Source of the DNA: JAJCYK01 sp965224285
Lineage (GTDB): Bacteria > Bacteroidota > Bacteroidia > Cytophagales > Cyclobacteriaceae
DNA length: 64,000 bases
Direction: 5' to 3'
Assembly: GCA_965224285.1 (NCBI GenBank)
Contig: OZ245043.1
Location: 3,224,001 to 3,288,000, forward strand
Shown: in pieces, positions 37,775 through 46,824 of the stretch
How positions within the stretch are numbered: position 1 is the first letter of the stretch
Layout: every line of letters starts with the position of its first letter
Notes under the pieces: generated by a model
What the model saw: only the letters and a program-made list of their open reading frames with translations
What the model was told of the DNA's origin: nothing
The model's database searches: none
Made by a program: the position numbers and the translations under genes

Positions 37775-39703
37775 TTATTGCGACTGTGGGCTGCCGGTCT
37801 CCCGGTAATCGAGAAGCTGATCAATACTGTTTGAAGAAACGAAGTGATAGTTGGGCCTGGCCTGAGCATATAACTCACGTGCTCTGTCCGGTCCATCCGG
37901 GGTGGCCATAATTGCCTGGTAAAGCGGAACTAAAAATTTTCTGCGACCTACCCGTTTCAGGAATTCATCCAGCCTATCATAAACCGGTTGGTAATCCCGT
38001 TTTATTCCTTGCAGGAACCAGGCAACCAAAATTTCAGAGTTTCCACTTTGAGTCAAATTAAATAGGTTATCCAGCAATGCCAGATCGCTACTGTCCGCTT
38101 TTTGGGGAATATTTCTGATGAAATACAGCCACTCAGGGGTACTCCAACCCTCCATAATGGACTCATCGAATTTTTGTATGTCCCAATCTTTCAGCAATTG
38201 CCGAATTGCCTCTAATCTGGTGGAGTGGGGTTCGGGCAAAGTTTCAGGCAATCCCGGTTGATATACCCAGGCATTGATCTCGTCGGTATAGATGTTGATA
38301 TGATGTTTTTCAATAAGGTATTTTTGCAAATAATTGAGGAATTGAGCGGTAGTGATGCCCCTAAAGGCATATGTTTGGAAATAATCTCTCAAGAAATCAT
38401 CCCATTTTTCTCTTCCGGTACGTTCTTCTAACCACCGCAGGAAATAGTATCCCTTATCATAGGCGATAGCGGTAACGCCATCATCCGGGTTGCGCTGTTT
38501 CAGATCCAATTTTAACCGGGTATCCGCCGTCTGGCCATTATTTTTCATTTCTTCCACTTCCTTTTTCAGGTCATCCAGAGCCAGTAAGGCCAGCATATCG
38601 GCATAACTTCGGCCGTAAAGAGCTTCCATTATTCGCTGCTCGAAATAGACTGTAAAACCTTCATTTAGCCAAAAATCCTCCCAGGTGGCGTTGGTAACCA
38701 GGTTACCAGACCAGCTATGGGCCAGCTCGTGAGCGATCAAAGAGGTAAGAGAACGGTCCCCGGCCAGGATTGTGGGAGTAGCAAATGTAAGGCGGGGATT
38801 TTCCATTCCCCCAAATGGAAAGCTTGGTGGCAGCACCAATATATCATAGCGGTCCCATAAATATGGCCCATATAGCTCTTCCGCAGCACTTAGCATTTGC
38901 TCTAATTCCTGAAATTCATAGTGAGCTGCGGAGATAGTTTCTGGTTCCCCATAAACACCGGAGCGTGGTCCCAGCGATTCAAAAACCATATCCCCCACCG
39001 CTAGCGCCATTAAATAAGCAGGAATTGCTTGATTCATGGTAAAATTGTAAATGCCTGATGAATTCTTTTCTACGGGGTTGGACGCGCTCATTAGAGCCAT
39101 CATCCCTGTGGGTACCGACACCTCGGCATTATAGGTAAACCTGATCCCCGGAGAATCCTGAAGTGGTATCCAGGACCTGGCCAGAATTGCCTGGGACTGT
39201 GTGAATAGGAACGGCATTATTTTCCCGGCAGTTTGCTCTGGTGACAACCATTGGAGAGCTTCTGACTGTGCGGTGGTACGATAATATATGTTAACCCATT
39301 CCGTAGACTTCAATATGGGTATTTTGAGTTTACGCCCTAAAATCTCATCCGGTACACCCAACTCGAATTTTGCCGGTATTTCCTGTCCTTTCGTACCCAG
39401 AGTCACCTTTTCTATCAGAAGGCTTTTGGTGTCAAGGTTGATAAATTTAGCGGTTGGATCTCTGGCTATACGAATAGAAGCCCGACCTGTGATGCGGCTG
39501 CTGTCAAAATCCACCACCGCTTCCCAATTCAGGTGTTGCATAACAGCCTTATCGGGATCAGCATAACTGTGCAGGTCCTTCACCGGGGTGGTCATTAGTT
39601 CTTCGTCAATGGTAGAGAGCGGAGAGGTAAATCTATCCGACCTTTCACCACAAGATTTACATAGAGCCAAAAGGCTGAGTAAAAGCCATATCCTGCAGTG
39701 CAT
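37775..39703 (-). CDS. M1-family aminopeptidase, lipoprotein
   Basis: 642 residues; signal ending Cys-Lys-Ser-Cys. The M1 motifs are present: GGMENPRLTF (GAMEN equivalent) and HELAHSWSGNLVTNATWEDFWLNEG, giving HExxH and the distal Glu, followed by the Tyr region in the C-terminal catalytic domain and a leukotriene-A4-hydrolase-like helical C-terminal domain (about residues 480-630). It removes N-terminal residues from peptides. Stands alone between the fasciclin and small-protein genes. Confidence 0.92.
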   Translation of the reverse strand: MHCRIWLLLSLLALCKSCGERSDRFTSPLSTIDEELMTTPVKDLHSYADPDKAVMQHLNWEAVVDFDSSRITGRASIRIARDPTAKFINLDTKSLLIEKVTLGTKGQEIPAKFELGVPDEILGRKLKIPILKSTEWVNIYYRTTAQSEALQWLSPEQTAGKIMPFLFTQSQAILARSWIPLQDSPGIRFTYNAEVSVPTGMMALMSASNPVEKNSSGIYNFTMNQAIPAYLMALAVGDMVFESLGPRSGVYGEPETISAAHYEFQELEQMLSAAEELYGPYLWDRYDILVLPPSFPFGGMENPRLTFATPTILAGDRSLTSLIAHELAHSWSGNLVTNATWEDFWLNEGFTVYFEQRIMEALYGRSYADMLALLALDDLKKEVEEMKNNGQTADTRLKLDLKQRNPDDGVTAIAYDKGYYFLRWLEERTGREKWDDFLRDYFQTYAFRGITTAQFLNYLQKYLIEKHHINIYTDEINAWVYQPGLPETLPEPHSTRLEAIRQLLKDWDIQKFDESIMEGWSTPEWLYFIRNIPQKADSSDLALLDNLFNLTQSGNSEILVAWFLQGIKRDYQPVYDRLDEFLKRVGRRKFLVPLYQAIMATPDGPDRARELYAQARPNYHFVSSNSIDQLLDYRETGSPQSQ

Positions 39704-39763
39704 AGGAGATTGTGATTTCCAGGCTGGAAATTACTAAATGTATGCTAGTCCGGCAATTGATGA

Positions 39764-39934
39764 TTAAGCCGAAATTTCTTTAAAAGGGATCTTGGATTTT
39801 TTGAGGGAGTAAATCTGATGTTCATCGCCACGAACCAATAGACAGCTGGGATACATGGCTAGAATTTGAAACCCGCTATCGCATATGAATCGCGTATCTT
39901 CATTACTTCTAGTGGTCACAATGAGATTTTTCAT
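39764..39934 (-). CDS. Small cytoplasmic protein of unknown function, 56 residues
   Basis: A Met at 39934 is preferred (a longer frame to 40003 adds 23 polar residues). The sequence has strand-like segments (NLIVTTRSNEDTR, GFQILAMYPSCLLVRG, HQIYSLKKS) reminiscent of an inhibitor-I9-type or peptidase propeptide fold, but this is weak. It lies just upstream of, and divergent to, the ECF sigma gene at 40223, so a role in that locus is possible. Confidence 0.45.
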   Translation of the reverse strand: MKNLIVTTRSNEDTRFICDSGFQILAMYPSCLLVRGDEHQIYSLKKSKIPFKEISA

Positions 39935-40044
39935 TGATTTATTTGTTGATGAAGGCAATCCGTTAATTTTATTTGATCGAATGGCTGGATTCCACTGAAA
40001 CATAATTTTACAACCAGCCGGTAAATACCAGTCGACAGTAACAA

Positions 40045-40082
40045 CTTGTACAGTTTATCAAGATCCGAGGGGTATGTAACCC
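40045..40082 (+). promoter_or_regulatory. Upstream copy of the TGTACA ... GAGGGGT element
   Basis: TTGTACA followed after 14 bases by GAGGGGT, then GTAAC. A second, closely related copy (40169-40199) stands just before the sigma gene. A repeated binding or promoter element is likely; function inferred. Confidence 0.4.
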
Positions 40083-40166
40083 TGTGGAACAGAGATTTTT
40101 TTTAAATAAACAATTTCCGGCCTATTTGGATGGCTAATAGAAAACCCTAACTTGATGTTATTCAAA

Positions 40167-40199
40167 TTTTTGTACATTTTTCAGAATCGAGGGGTTACC
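40167..40199 (+). promoter_or_regulatory. Putative sigma-gene promoter element TTTTTGTACATTT plus GAGGGGT
   Basis: The 13-bp TTTTTGTACATTT (40167-40179) occurs identically at 45083-45095 upstream of another gene. Here its start is 56 bp before the sigma start codon. GAGGGGTTAC follows at 40189. TACATTTT is close to the TAnnTTTG -7 consensus, so it may be an ordinary promoter or the autoregulated one. Confidence 0.45.
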
Positions 40200-40222
40200 T
40201 CTTCCAGTTAAACTAATTAACG

Positions 40223-40786
40223 GTGAGTTTATCAGAAGATAAAGCGATAATTAAGGCCATTAGAAAAGGAGATCAACAGGTGTTATCACAGGTTTATCAG
40301 ACATACAGGCAGGAATTTTTCTTTTGGTTAAGTAAATATTTCAGTTGTGATGCCGATGAAGCTAAAGATGTATATCAAAGTGTTATTCTGGTCTTCTACG
40401 AAAATATTGTCAGCGGTCGATTAAATGAATTAACCAGCTCCGTCAAGACTTATTTATTCGCAATTGGCAAATATAAAATGATGGAACAGATGAAGCAGTC
40501 TCATAAGTTTAGCGGTGATGAACAAATACCCAGGCTAAGTACTGAGGAAAGTAACCTGGAAGAGCTGACTCAGCGAGAAGAAGACCTGCAATTAATAGAG
40601 CAATGCTTACAACTACTGGGAGATCCCTGTAAGACCTTGCTGGAACTGTATTATTATCAGAGGCTCTCCATGGCAGATATAACGCAGTATATGAATTACA
40701 AAAACCCCGATACTACCAAAAATTTAAAATATAAATGCATTAAGCGGCTAAAGAAGCTTTTTGAAAGTGAAATGAGTAAGCAATAA
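40223..40786 (+). CDS. ECF sigma-70 factor
   Basis: 187 residues starting at a GTG codon. Region 2 is visible as DADEAKDVYQSVILVFYENI (about residues 51-71), and region 4 as LLELYYYQRLSMADITQYMN with a helix-turn-helix and a basic C-terminus (KYKCIKRLKKLF). ECF factors redirect RNA polymerase to a small set of promoters. Just 8 bp downstream is a membrane protein with the shape of an anti-sigma factor, and a TPR-CHAT protein gene faces this pair. Promoter elements upstream are shared with 45083. Confidence 0.92.
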   Translation: MSLSEDKAIIKAIRKGDQQVLSQVYQTYRQEFFFWLSKYFSCDADEAKDVYQSVILVFYENIVSGRLNELTSSVKTYLFAIGKYKMMEQMKQSHKFSGDEQIPRLSTEESNLEELTQREEDLQLIEQCLQLLGDPCKTLLELYYYQRLSMADITQYMNYKNPDTTKNLKYKCIKRLKKLFESEMSKQ

Positions 40787-40794
40787 TTTGGAAT

Positions 40795-41553
40795 ATGAAA
40801 TTGAACGAACAAGAATTAGACCAAATGGAAAGGTACCTAGAGAATAAACTCCAGGGACCAGACCAGCGGGAATTTAAAAAAAGATTGGAAACGGATAGTG
40901 ATTTTCAAGCAGCCTTTGAGGAAGTGAATACTATGGTTACCGGCATTAAATATGCAGGAAGAAATGGTATAAAGAAGCAAATTGAGCGGCTTGAGCAGTC
41001 ATTGCCTGAAGCCCAACTACATACGGAGGCCAAAGTGGTGCCGATCAACAGATTTAAATCCTGGTCAGCGGCGGCAGCAGCGGTGCTGTTGATTGCTTTC
41101 GGATCTTGGTGGTTGCTAATAGGCAATTTGGATCAAAGTAATCTATTCGAATCATACTATCAACCTTATGCTAATGTAGAGCAAGCCACCACCCGGAGCA
41201 CTGAAACCCTGACTACCCGAGAGCAGGCATATGCGGCCTATGATCGAGGGGAATATCAGCAGGCAATAGATCTATTTGCTGAGATCACGCCTGCAAATCG
41301 CCGACCGGTTGATAATTTCTATACAGCCATTTCTCACCTGGCTGTTGATAATCCTCAATCCGCTGAATTGATCTTGGAGCGCTATACCAAGAATGATGAT
41401 ATGGTACTGCAGGATCAGGCTCTATGGTATTTGGCGCTGGCCAAGCTGGCTATTGATAAGCAGGAGGAATCAAGGCAGATTTTGCACCGCATTGTACAAA
41501 ATCAGTCGTATCACCACCAGGAGGCCGAAGCATTGCTTTCCGAATTGAACTAA
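40795..41553 (+). CDS. Membrane-anchored anti-sigma-like protein with a TPR-like C-terminus
   Basis: 252 residues. The cytoplasmic N-terminus (1-88) has the helix pattern MERYLENKLQGPDQREFKKRL common at the start of Bacteroidota anti-sigma proteins. One membrane span covers about residues 91-110, and the remaining 140 residues contain TPR-like helix pairs (AYAAYDRGEYQQAIDLFAEI; ALWYLALAKLAID). With N-in topology the TPR part lies outside the cytoplasm. It directly follows the sigma gene. I infer an anti-sigma role with a periplasmic protein-binding sensor. Confidence 0.75.
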   Translation: MKLNEQELDQMERYLENKLQGPDQREFKKRLETDSDFQAAFEEVNTMVTGIKYAGRNGIKKQIERLEQSLPEAQLHTEAKVVPINRFKSWSAAAAAVLLIAFGSWWLLIGNLDQSNLFESYYQPYANVEQATTRSTETLTTREQAYAAYDRGEYQQAIDLFAEITPANRRPVDNFYTAISHLAVDNPQSAELILERYTKNDDMVLQDQALWYLALAKLAIDKQEESRQILHRIVQNQSYHHQEAEALLSELN

Positions 41554-41592
41554 TCATATCATAAATTATTTATCAAGTAAAACCCCATAGCT

Positions 41593-41922
41593 ATGCCAAC
41601 TGAAACAGGACACATCAAAGACCCGCAACTTAACTCATACAAGGAATTTGGTTATCTGGTTTGGGATCAATGTGCCAATAATACCACGGACCAGGATCTT
41701 AAATGCAGAACTCTGATCTATCTTAAAAACAACAGTTCCAAGTACCTGATCAGTGACACGCCGGTGGTATTTGATGTTAAAGAAGAGACCATAGATGGGT
41801 GCCTGGTGCAATTTGCCACTGATGTCGAGGTAGATCCAAAACGAATAGAGAACCATCCGGTAATTCGGCAATTGAATGAAAAGTTAAGAGATATACTGGA
41901 TCCCTACTTAGACGAGTGCTGA
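41593..41922 (+). CDS. Small protein of unknown function next to the CHAT gene
   Basis: 109 residues, no signal peptide or membrane segment. The N-terminus contains PTETGHIKDPQLNSYKEFGYL, two Cys, and a strand-rich middle (TLIYLKNNSSKYLISDTPVVFDV). No family recognised. It starts 39 bp after the TPR-like gene, in line with one transcript from the sigma gene, and its last 19 bp overlap the 3' end of the CHAT gene on the other strand. Confidence 0.7.
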   Translation: MPTETGHIKDPQLNSYKEFGYLVWDQCANNTTDQDLKCRTLIYLKNNSSKYLISDTPVVFDVKEETIDGCLVQFATDVEVDPKRIENHPVIRQLNEKLRDILDPYLDEC

Positions 41923-44900
41923 TTCCGGTAGTAGCGCATTTTCCAGTAAACGATAGCCAGCGAAAGCAGCCCGGCTATTCCTATCAGCCACAGGTAATTA
42001 GACCCTCCTACTGAGGTAGAAGGTGGCCACTGGCTGTCTCCTATGCTAACTAAAGCCGCCCAAGCCGAAGGATGAGCGGTAATTTCATCCTGGCTTTGCA
42101 GAAATTGAAGCTTGGCTTGGTGAAGAGCATGGCTGCTTCCCATGCCCTTTTTAATATGCTGATAGAAATTTTTGAAGATGTGTGCACTCTGACGGTCATC
42201 TATTTTCCATAAACTCATGATAACTGATGGACAACCTGCATAGCTAAATGCACGGGCCATACTGTAAACTCCTTCGCCAGCCACTTCTTTGCCGATACCG
42301 GTTTCGCAGGCGCTCAAAACCGCTAGATCTGCCTTAAGTGTAAGATTATAAAGTTCATAAGAATTTAGTTCGCCATCCTCGGGCGATCCTTGATTTTCCT
42401 TAAACAGTAGTTTAGAACCCTGAGAATCCTGGCCGCCCCCCTCTCCATGAAGGGCCAGATGTAGAATATCAAATTCCTTTGCTCGCCGCTTGAAATTGTG
42501 TTCTGAAGCTTTAGAGCCACTAAGCACGGTAGTAGATATGGTGGATTCAAGGGCTTTAATTTCTTCGGAGCTCCCGCGAAGTTCTGAGTGATTCAAAGCC
42601 AGAATTGAAGGTGACTGTCGATTGATTTTTTTATTGCGCCAAAGTAAACTGGTATTGTATGCATATCGTACCCGATATTTGGTAAGTAAATATGGTAGAT
42701 TGCGATAGTCAGGTTTTTTTTCAGAAACCACTTCCGTAAGCAGGGGCTCGATCGGTAAGTAATTCAGTTTGCCATCCGGTACGATGATCAGATTTTGCCC
42801 GTTGGTTCCACTTATCAGGGGTTCAATAAAAATTTTATACAACTGAAATGAGGATTCCACATAATTTGGAAACTCCCGCAACTTTTCACTCACGCCTTTC
42901 CCTTCACGCAATACTTCCAGGTAAGTATTAATATGTTCCCTGATCCGGTTATCGATGGGAATTTTTATCAGCCTCATTTCGTCCATTGAAAGCCCCAATG
43001 CATAGACTGCTTCCTGACCCCAGTAATACTCCATAAGTAATTCGTCTTGGCCCAAAGTAGCTTGAAAGCTGTAAATACTATTGGCAAGACTGTCGTATTG
43101 AATCTGATAATATCCCGGATATAGGCGGTTAATGTGGTTTTTTAACCTTTCCAGGTCGCGGTTTACCTCCAAAATCTTCTTATTAAGTTCTTCCTTTTCG
43201 GCTATGGCAGATTCAACTAATCCCTGCTGTTTTAGCCGTAACTCAGCCATGGAAGAGGTTAATTGTCGTTCCAAACGCAGCACGCTATCGGGTACCCCAA
43301 TTTCAGAAACTAAACTGGATTTGGTTAGAGACTCAAAAAGTAGCATGTATTTGTCCTTTTCCATAAACCTAAAGGCGTTATCCAGGTATTTGGAGTCTCC
43401 GGTCTTCGAGTGCAATTGGTAACATGCTTCCATGGCACGTTCAAAATCTGCACTATAATAATTTTGAAAATAGAGTTTGGCCTCATCGTAAATATTTACA
43501 TTTCGATGCTCATTATTAATGCGGTCGGCCCGGTTGTACAGGGAGAGGGCTTGCTTCAAATCCTCAAGATCATCGTTCAGGTGAAAACGCTTGGTTAAAA
43601 GGCGAGCGCAATCTATCAGTGATCTGAACAGGATCTCGCTGTTGGCCGAAGCCAGATCAAGTGCTGCGGAATCTTCCAGTTGCAGAACTTCTATGGCTTT
43701 ACGATAATGCATTATCCCTGGTTCTAATAAATCCTGGTCCTCATACATGCGCCCCAGCTCTAAATGTACCTCTGCAATATTAGGGCTTCCAGATGGCAGC
43801 TGCTTTTTTCTTATCCCAAGACAACGGGAATAATAATAGTTTGCGGAATCGTAGTCTTGAGCCATTTTATGGCCCCATCCCAAGGTTAAATAACTGTCGG
43901 CAATCTCCAGAGGATTTCCCAGAGGACGTTTCATTCGTAGTGATCGGTGGTAGTAGCTAAGCGCTCGTTGTTGATAATATTCAGGCTGGGGAATGGACAG
44001 TTCGACCAGTTTCTGGTAGGTCTCTCCCAGATTATTGTAATAGTATCCCAGGGCAGGGTCGCCCCGGTCTTCCATTAGCTCGATAGCTAACCGGTAATGT
44101 TGAATGGCCTGTAGATAGTCGCTGGTATCCGCTTCTAACTTAGCCTTTTCGTGCAGTATATTACCGACGAGATTGTGACAGAAACTAAGCGCTTGTGTAT
44201 TGTCCCCCTTTAAATTCTGGGCAATTTGCAGAGCATTTTCACCAAAGATCTCTGCTCGCCTATGATCATCAAAAATTCGATAGATAGAAGCCAGAGCATA
44301 ATAACTTACCAGCAGATCGTAGTGATCACCAGGAAGTACTTGCTCCCTTATGGCCAAAGCCTGCTGATAGAACCTTTCAGCCTGTCGATAATCGGGACTT
44401 ACGTAGCGATAAATATCACCGATACGGTGCAAAATGTGGGCTCTGAAACGGGTAGCACGCTCCTTATAAACAGCTTGATCTATGGCCAAAGCCTGGTTCA
44501 AATAGGTTAACGCACTGTCACTGTTACCTGTTTGGCTGGTATATATCCCCTGATTCAAGCGGATACCGGCCCATTCAGGGTCATTTTCAGCGAGATGTTG
44601 GGAGGCCAATTCCAGTGAAATCGCCATGATGCTGAAAGCGCTGTCCAGGGCTCCCATTTCAATCAGGTTAAATCCCCATTTACTCAAATTGGTGATTGCC
44701 AGGCTCATCGAGTTTTGTTGCAACAGCTCCTCATGAGCTTTTGCGAAGTAATTATTGGCGCTATCATAATGCCGGAGGTTATGCAACGAATCCGCCAGAA
44801 ACATGCTGGTATGGTCAAGACTGGAAGCAGTTGTATCATAGATATGCTGAATTTTAGCAGCAGGAGTATCATACTGCTGGCGGCAGGCGAAGCATAGCAA

Positions 44901-44957
44901 AACCGTTACGGCTAATACCGAATTCTGCCATGGCCGGAGTGAAGAACTTGCAATCAT
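41904..44957 (-). CDS. Exported TPR-CHAT protease with C-terminal membrane anchor
   Basis: 1017 residues. A lipoprotein-type signal ends Cys-Phe-Ala-Cys near residue 25. Many TPR-like repeats follow (about 30-520; for example SALTYLNQALAIDQAVYKE, YRQAERFYQQALAIREQVL), then a coiled-coil (about 590-650) and a C-terminal CHAT domain. The dyad is His837 (HLALHGEGGG) and Cys884 (VLSACETGIG). A C-terminal hydrophobic span (about 988-1005) and a basic tail follow. CHAT domains are caspase-like proteases. The signal suggests that TPR and CHAT lie outside the cytoplasm. The convergent sigma/anti-sigma-like pair suggests it could process that membrane protein (inference). Confidence 0.9.
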   Translation of the reverse strand: MIASSSLRPWQNSVLAVTVLLCFACRQQYDTPAAKIQHIYDTTASSLDHTSMFLADSLHNLRHYDSANNYFAKAHEELLQQNSMSLAITNLSKWGFNLIEMGALDSAFSIMAISLELASQHLAENDPEWAGIRLNQGIYTSQTGNSDSALTYLNQALAIDQAVYKERATRFRAHILHRIGDIYRYVSPDYRQAERFYQQALAIREQVLPGDHYDLLVSYYALASIYRIFDDHRRAEIFGENALQIAQNLKGDNTQALSFCHNLVGNILHEKAKLEADTSDYLQAIQHYRLAIELMEDRGDPALGYYYNNLGETYQKLVELSIPQPEYYQQRALSYYHRSLRMKRPLGNPLEIADSYLTLGWGHKMAQDYDSANYYYSRCLGIRKKQLPSGSPNIAEVHLELGRMYEDQDLLEPGIMHYRKAIEVLQLEDSAALDLASANSEILFRSLIDCARLLTKRFHLNDDLEDLKQALSLYNRADRINNEHRNVNIYDEAKLYFQNYYSADFERAMEACYQLHSKTGDSKYLDNAFRFMEKDKYMLLFESLTKSSLVSEIGVPDSVLRLERQLTSSMAELRLKQQGLVESAIAEKEELNKKILEVNRDLERLKNHINRLYPGYYQIQYDSLANSIYSFQATLGQDELLMEYYWGQEAVYALGLSMDEMRLIKIPIDNRIREHINTYLEVLREGKGVSEKLREFPNYVESSFQLYKIFIEPLISGTNGQNLIIVPDGKLNYLPIEPLLTEVVSEKKPDYRNLPYLLTKYRVRYAYNTSLLWRNKKINRQSPSILALNHSELRGSSEEIKALESTISTTVLSGSKASEHNFKRRAKEFDILHLALHGEGGGQDSQGSKLLFKENQGSPEDGELNSYELYNLTLKADLAVLSACETGIGKEVAGEGVYSMARAFSYAGCPSVIMSLWKIDDRQSAHIFKNFYQHIKKGMGSSHALHQAKLQFLQSQDEITAHPSAWAALVSIGDSQWPPSTSVGGSNYLWLIGIAGLLSLAIVYWKMRYYRNQHSSK

Positions 44958-45082
44958 AAAAGGGATTGATGGACAAGTCTTTGACGAAATATACCTATAA
45001 TCTGCTACTATCTCAATCCGGCACCATAATTAGTCTCGCTGATGTATCGGATGATAACCTTTCTTTCGGACTGTATAACAGC

Positions 45083-45095
45083 TTTTTGTACATTT
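45083..45095 (+). promoter_or_regulatory. Second exact copy of TTTTTGTACATTT
   Basis: Identical over 13 bp to 40167-40179. It starts 57 bp before the esterase ATG at 45140 (56 bp in the sigma case) and 126 bp upstream of the CHAT start on the other strand. The TGTACA core is palindromic, so it could serve either direction. Confidence 0.45.
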
Positions 45096-45139
45096 ATTGA
45101 GTCTTAGTTGTGGCATGCTAACAATAAAATAAATTGACT

Positions 45140-46666
45140 ATGAAAAACAGATTCTATTTTGTCTTAATAATTGCCTGGGGACTTGCCTCCGGGGTGTGTT
45201 CCCAGACCAAGCAAGAGAATCTGACATTTACCTTGGAGGTGGCGGAGAAGTTGAGAGAGTCGTTTAAGCAGGATGGAAGATTATTTCTGTTCCTCACTCG
45301 GGATCCAAATGTAGAACCGAGAACCCAAATTTGGCCGAATCCCTGGAGTAAGACCCATATTTTTGCCATAAACGTAAGCGAATTCAATCCCGAGAATATC
45401 CTGAGGTTGGATCAACTGCAGGACTGGAGCAGTTCCGTGAATTGGACCTTACAAGATGCCCCTGATGGTGAATACTATATGCAAGTTCTATGGGATCAGG
45501 ATAAGCAGGAATCCAGAATCAATGTCCCTGGGAATGTTTATTCTGATAAGCAATTGGTAAACTTTAGTCAGGGAGTATCTGCCCAAATAACCCTCAGCAA
45601 TATAATCCCTCCGCGTAGCTTGGAGGAACACCCGCTAATAAAGCTGGTTGATTTTCAGAGTGATACTCTTTCCAAATGGTGGAATAAAGCCGTATCCCTG
45701 AAAGCTTCGGTTTTACTGCCTAAAGATTATAGCGAAGGTACAGCCTACCCAATCCGCTACAACGTGGCGGGATATGGCGGTCGTTATGATCGTATCAATA
45801 ATTTGATCCGTGACCGGCAATTCATGAACTGGTGGGATTCGGGAGAGGCCCCCTCCATTATTTCCGTCTTCCTGGATGGTGAGGGTCCTTTTGGAGATTG
45901 CTATCAAATGGATTCAGAGAACAACGGGCCATATGGCTACGCCCTTATACACGAGTTAATACCCTATATTGAAAATAAATATCGCGGAACTACAGAGGCG
46001 CAAACCAGATTTGTCGATGGATGCTCAACCGGGGGGTGGGTATCTCTGGGGTTGCAAATATACTATCCTGAAATGTTCAATGGCGTATTTTCATACAGTC
46101 CTGATGCGGTTGAATTTGAAAATTACCAGTTGATCAACATATACCGGGATGCCAATGCTTATATAAATGAATTTGGTTATTTACGACCGGTAATGAGGGA
46201 TACCAACGGGGAACCTCTCCTTTCACTGAAAGAATTTATTCAGTATGAGAATGTATTAGGGTACTCCGATACCTATCTCGATTCCGGAGGACAATTTAGC
46301 GCCCATACCGCCTTGTACAGCCCCAAGGGTGAAAATGGTTTGCCAAAGCCTTTGTTCGATCCTGAAACAGGAGAGATTAATAAGGAGGTCGCGGAACACT
46401 GGAAAAAATACGACTTTAAAATATTCGCCAGGGAGCACTGGCCGGAGTTGGGACCAAAATTAAAGGGAAAGGTATTCATATGGATGGGTGATATGGATCA
46501 TTTCTATCTTAATCCAGCCACCAGGAGTTTTGGGGAATTCCTGCAAAATACCAAAAACCCGGTTTCCGATGCGAAAATTGTCTTTTCGCCCATGGAAGGA
46601 CATTGTACCAAATTTTCACACCGTCAAATATTAACTGACATTCAGAAGCGGATCGACCAGCTTTAG
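45140..46666 (+). CDS. Secreted esterase-like alpha/beta hydrolase
   Basis: 508 residues from the ATG at 45140; a TTG two codons earlier is less likely. The signal peptide ends Gly-Val-Cys-Ser-Gln. A beta-rich N-terminal domain (about 25-170) precedes a hydrolase domain with SVFLDGEGP, the nucleophile Ser in VDGCSTGGWVSLG, an Asp in FIWMGDMDHFY and a His in MEGHCTKFSH. It looks like a Fes-type esterase with an extra domain. The substrate is unknown. It is divergent from the CHAT gene and shares the 13-bp element with the sigma gene. Confidence 0.8.
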   Translation: MKNRFYFVLIIAWGLASGVCSQTKQENLTFTLEVAEKLRESFKQDGRLFLFLTRDPNVEPRTQIWPNPWSKTHIFAINVSEFNPENILRLDQLQDWSSSVNWTLQDAPDGEYYMQVLWDQDKQESRINVPGNVYSDKQLVNFSQGVSAQITLSNIIPPRSLEEHPLIKLVDFQSDTLSKWWNKAVSLKASVLLPKDYSEGTAYPIRYNVAGYGGRYDRINNLIRDRQFMNWWDSGEAPSIISVFLDGEGPFGDCYQMDSENNGPYGYALIHELIPYIENKYRGTTEAQTRFVDGCSTGGWVSLGLQIYYPEMFNGVFSYSPDAVEFENYQLINIYRDANAYINEFGYLRPVMRDTNGEPLLSLKEFIQYENVLGYSDTYLDSGGQFSAHTALYSPKGENGLPKPLFDPETGEINKEVAEHWKKYDFKIFAREHWPELGPKLKGKVFIWMGDMDHFYLNPATRSFGEFLQNTKNPVSDAKIVFSPMEGHCTKFSHRQILTDIQKRIDQL

Positions 46667-46824
46667 CAAGCCAACCCTTCAAGCCAGTATTAATTGTAAC
46701 ATCCTTTACCAGATACCATTGCTCCCGGCCCCGAAAGTATATTCTTGGAATTATCCAATTAATGAGATAATCTGTTGATTAAGCCAGATAAATTTCTAAA
46801 ATTGATTCAATAAATACACCAACT

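Noticed and set aside
39764..46666. Type III-E CRISPR (gRAMP/TPR-CHAT) system
   Set aside because: A TPR-CHAT protein and a sigma factor are present, but no repeat-spacer array, gRAMP effector or Csx30 homologue is visible, and the CHAT protein is exported.
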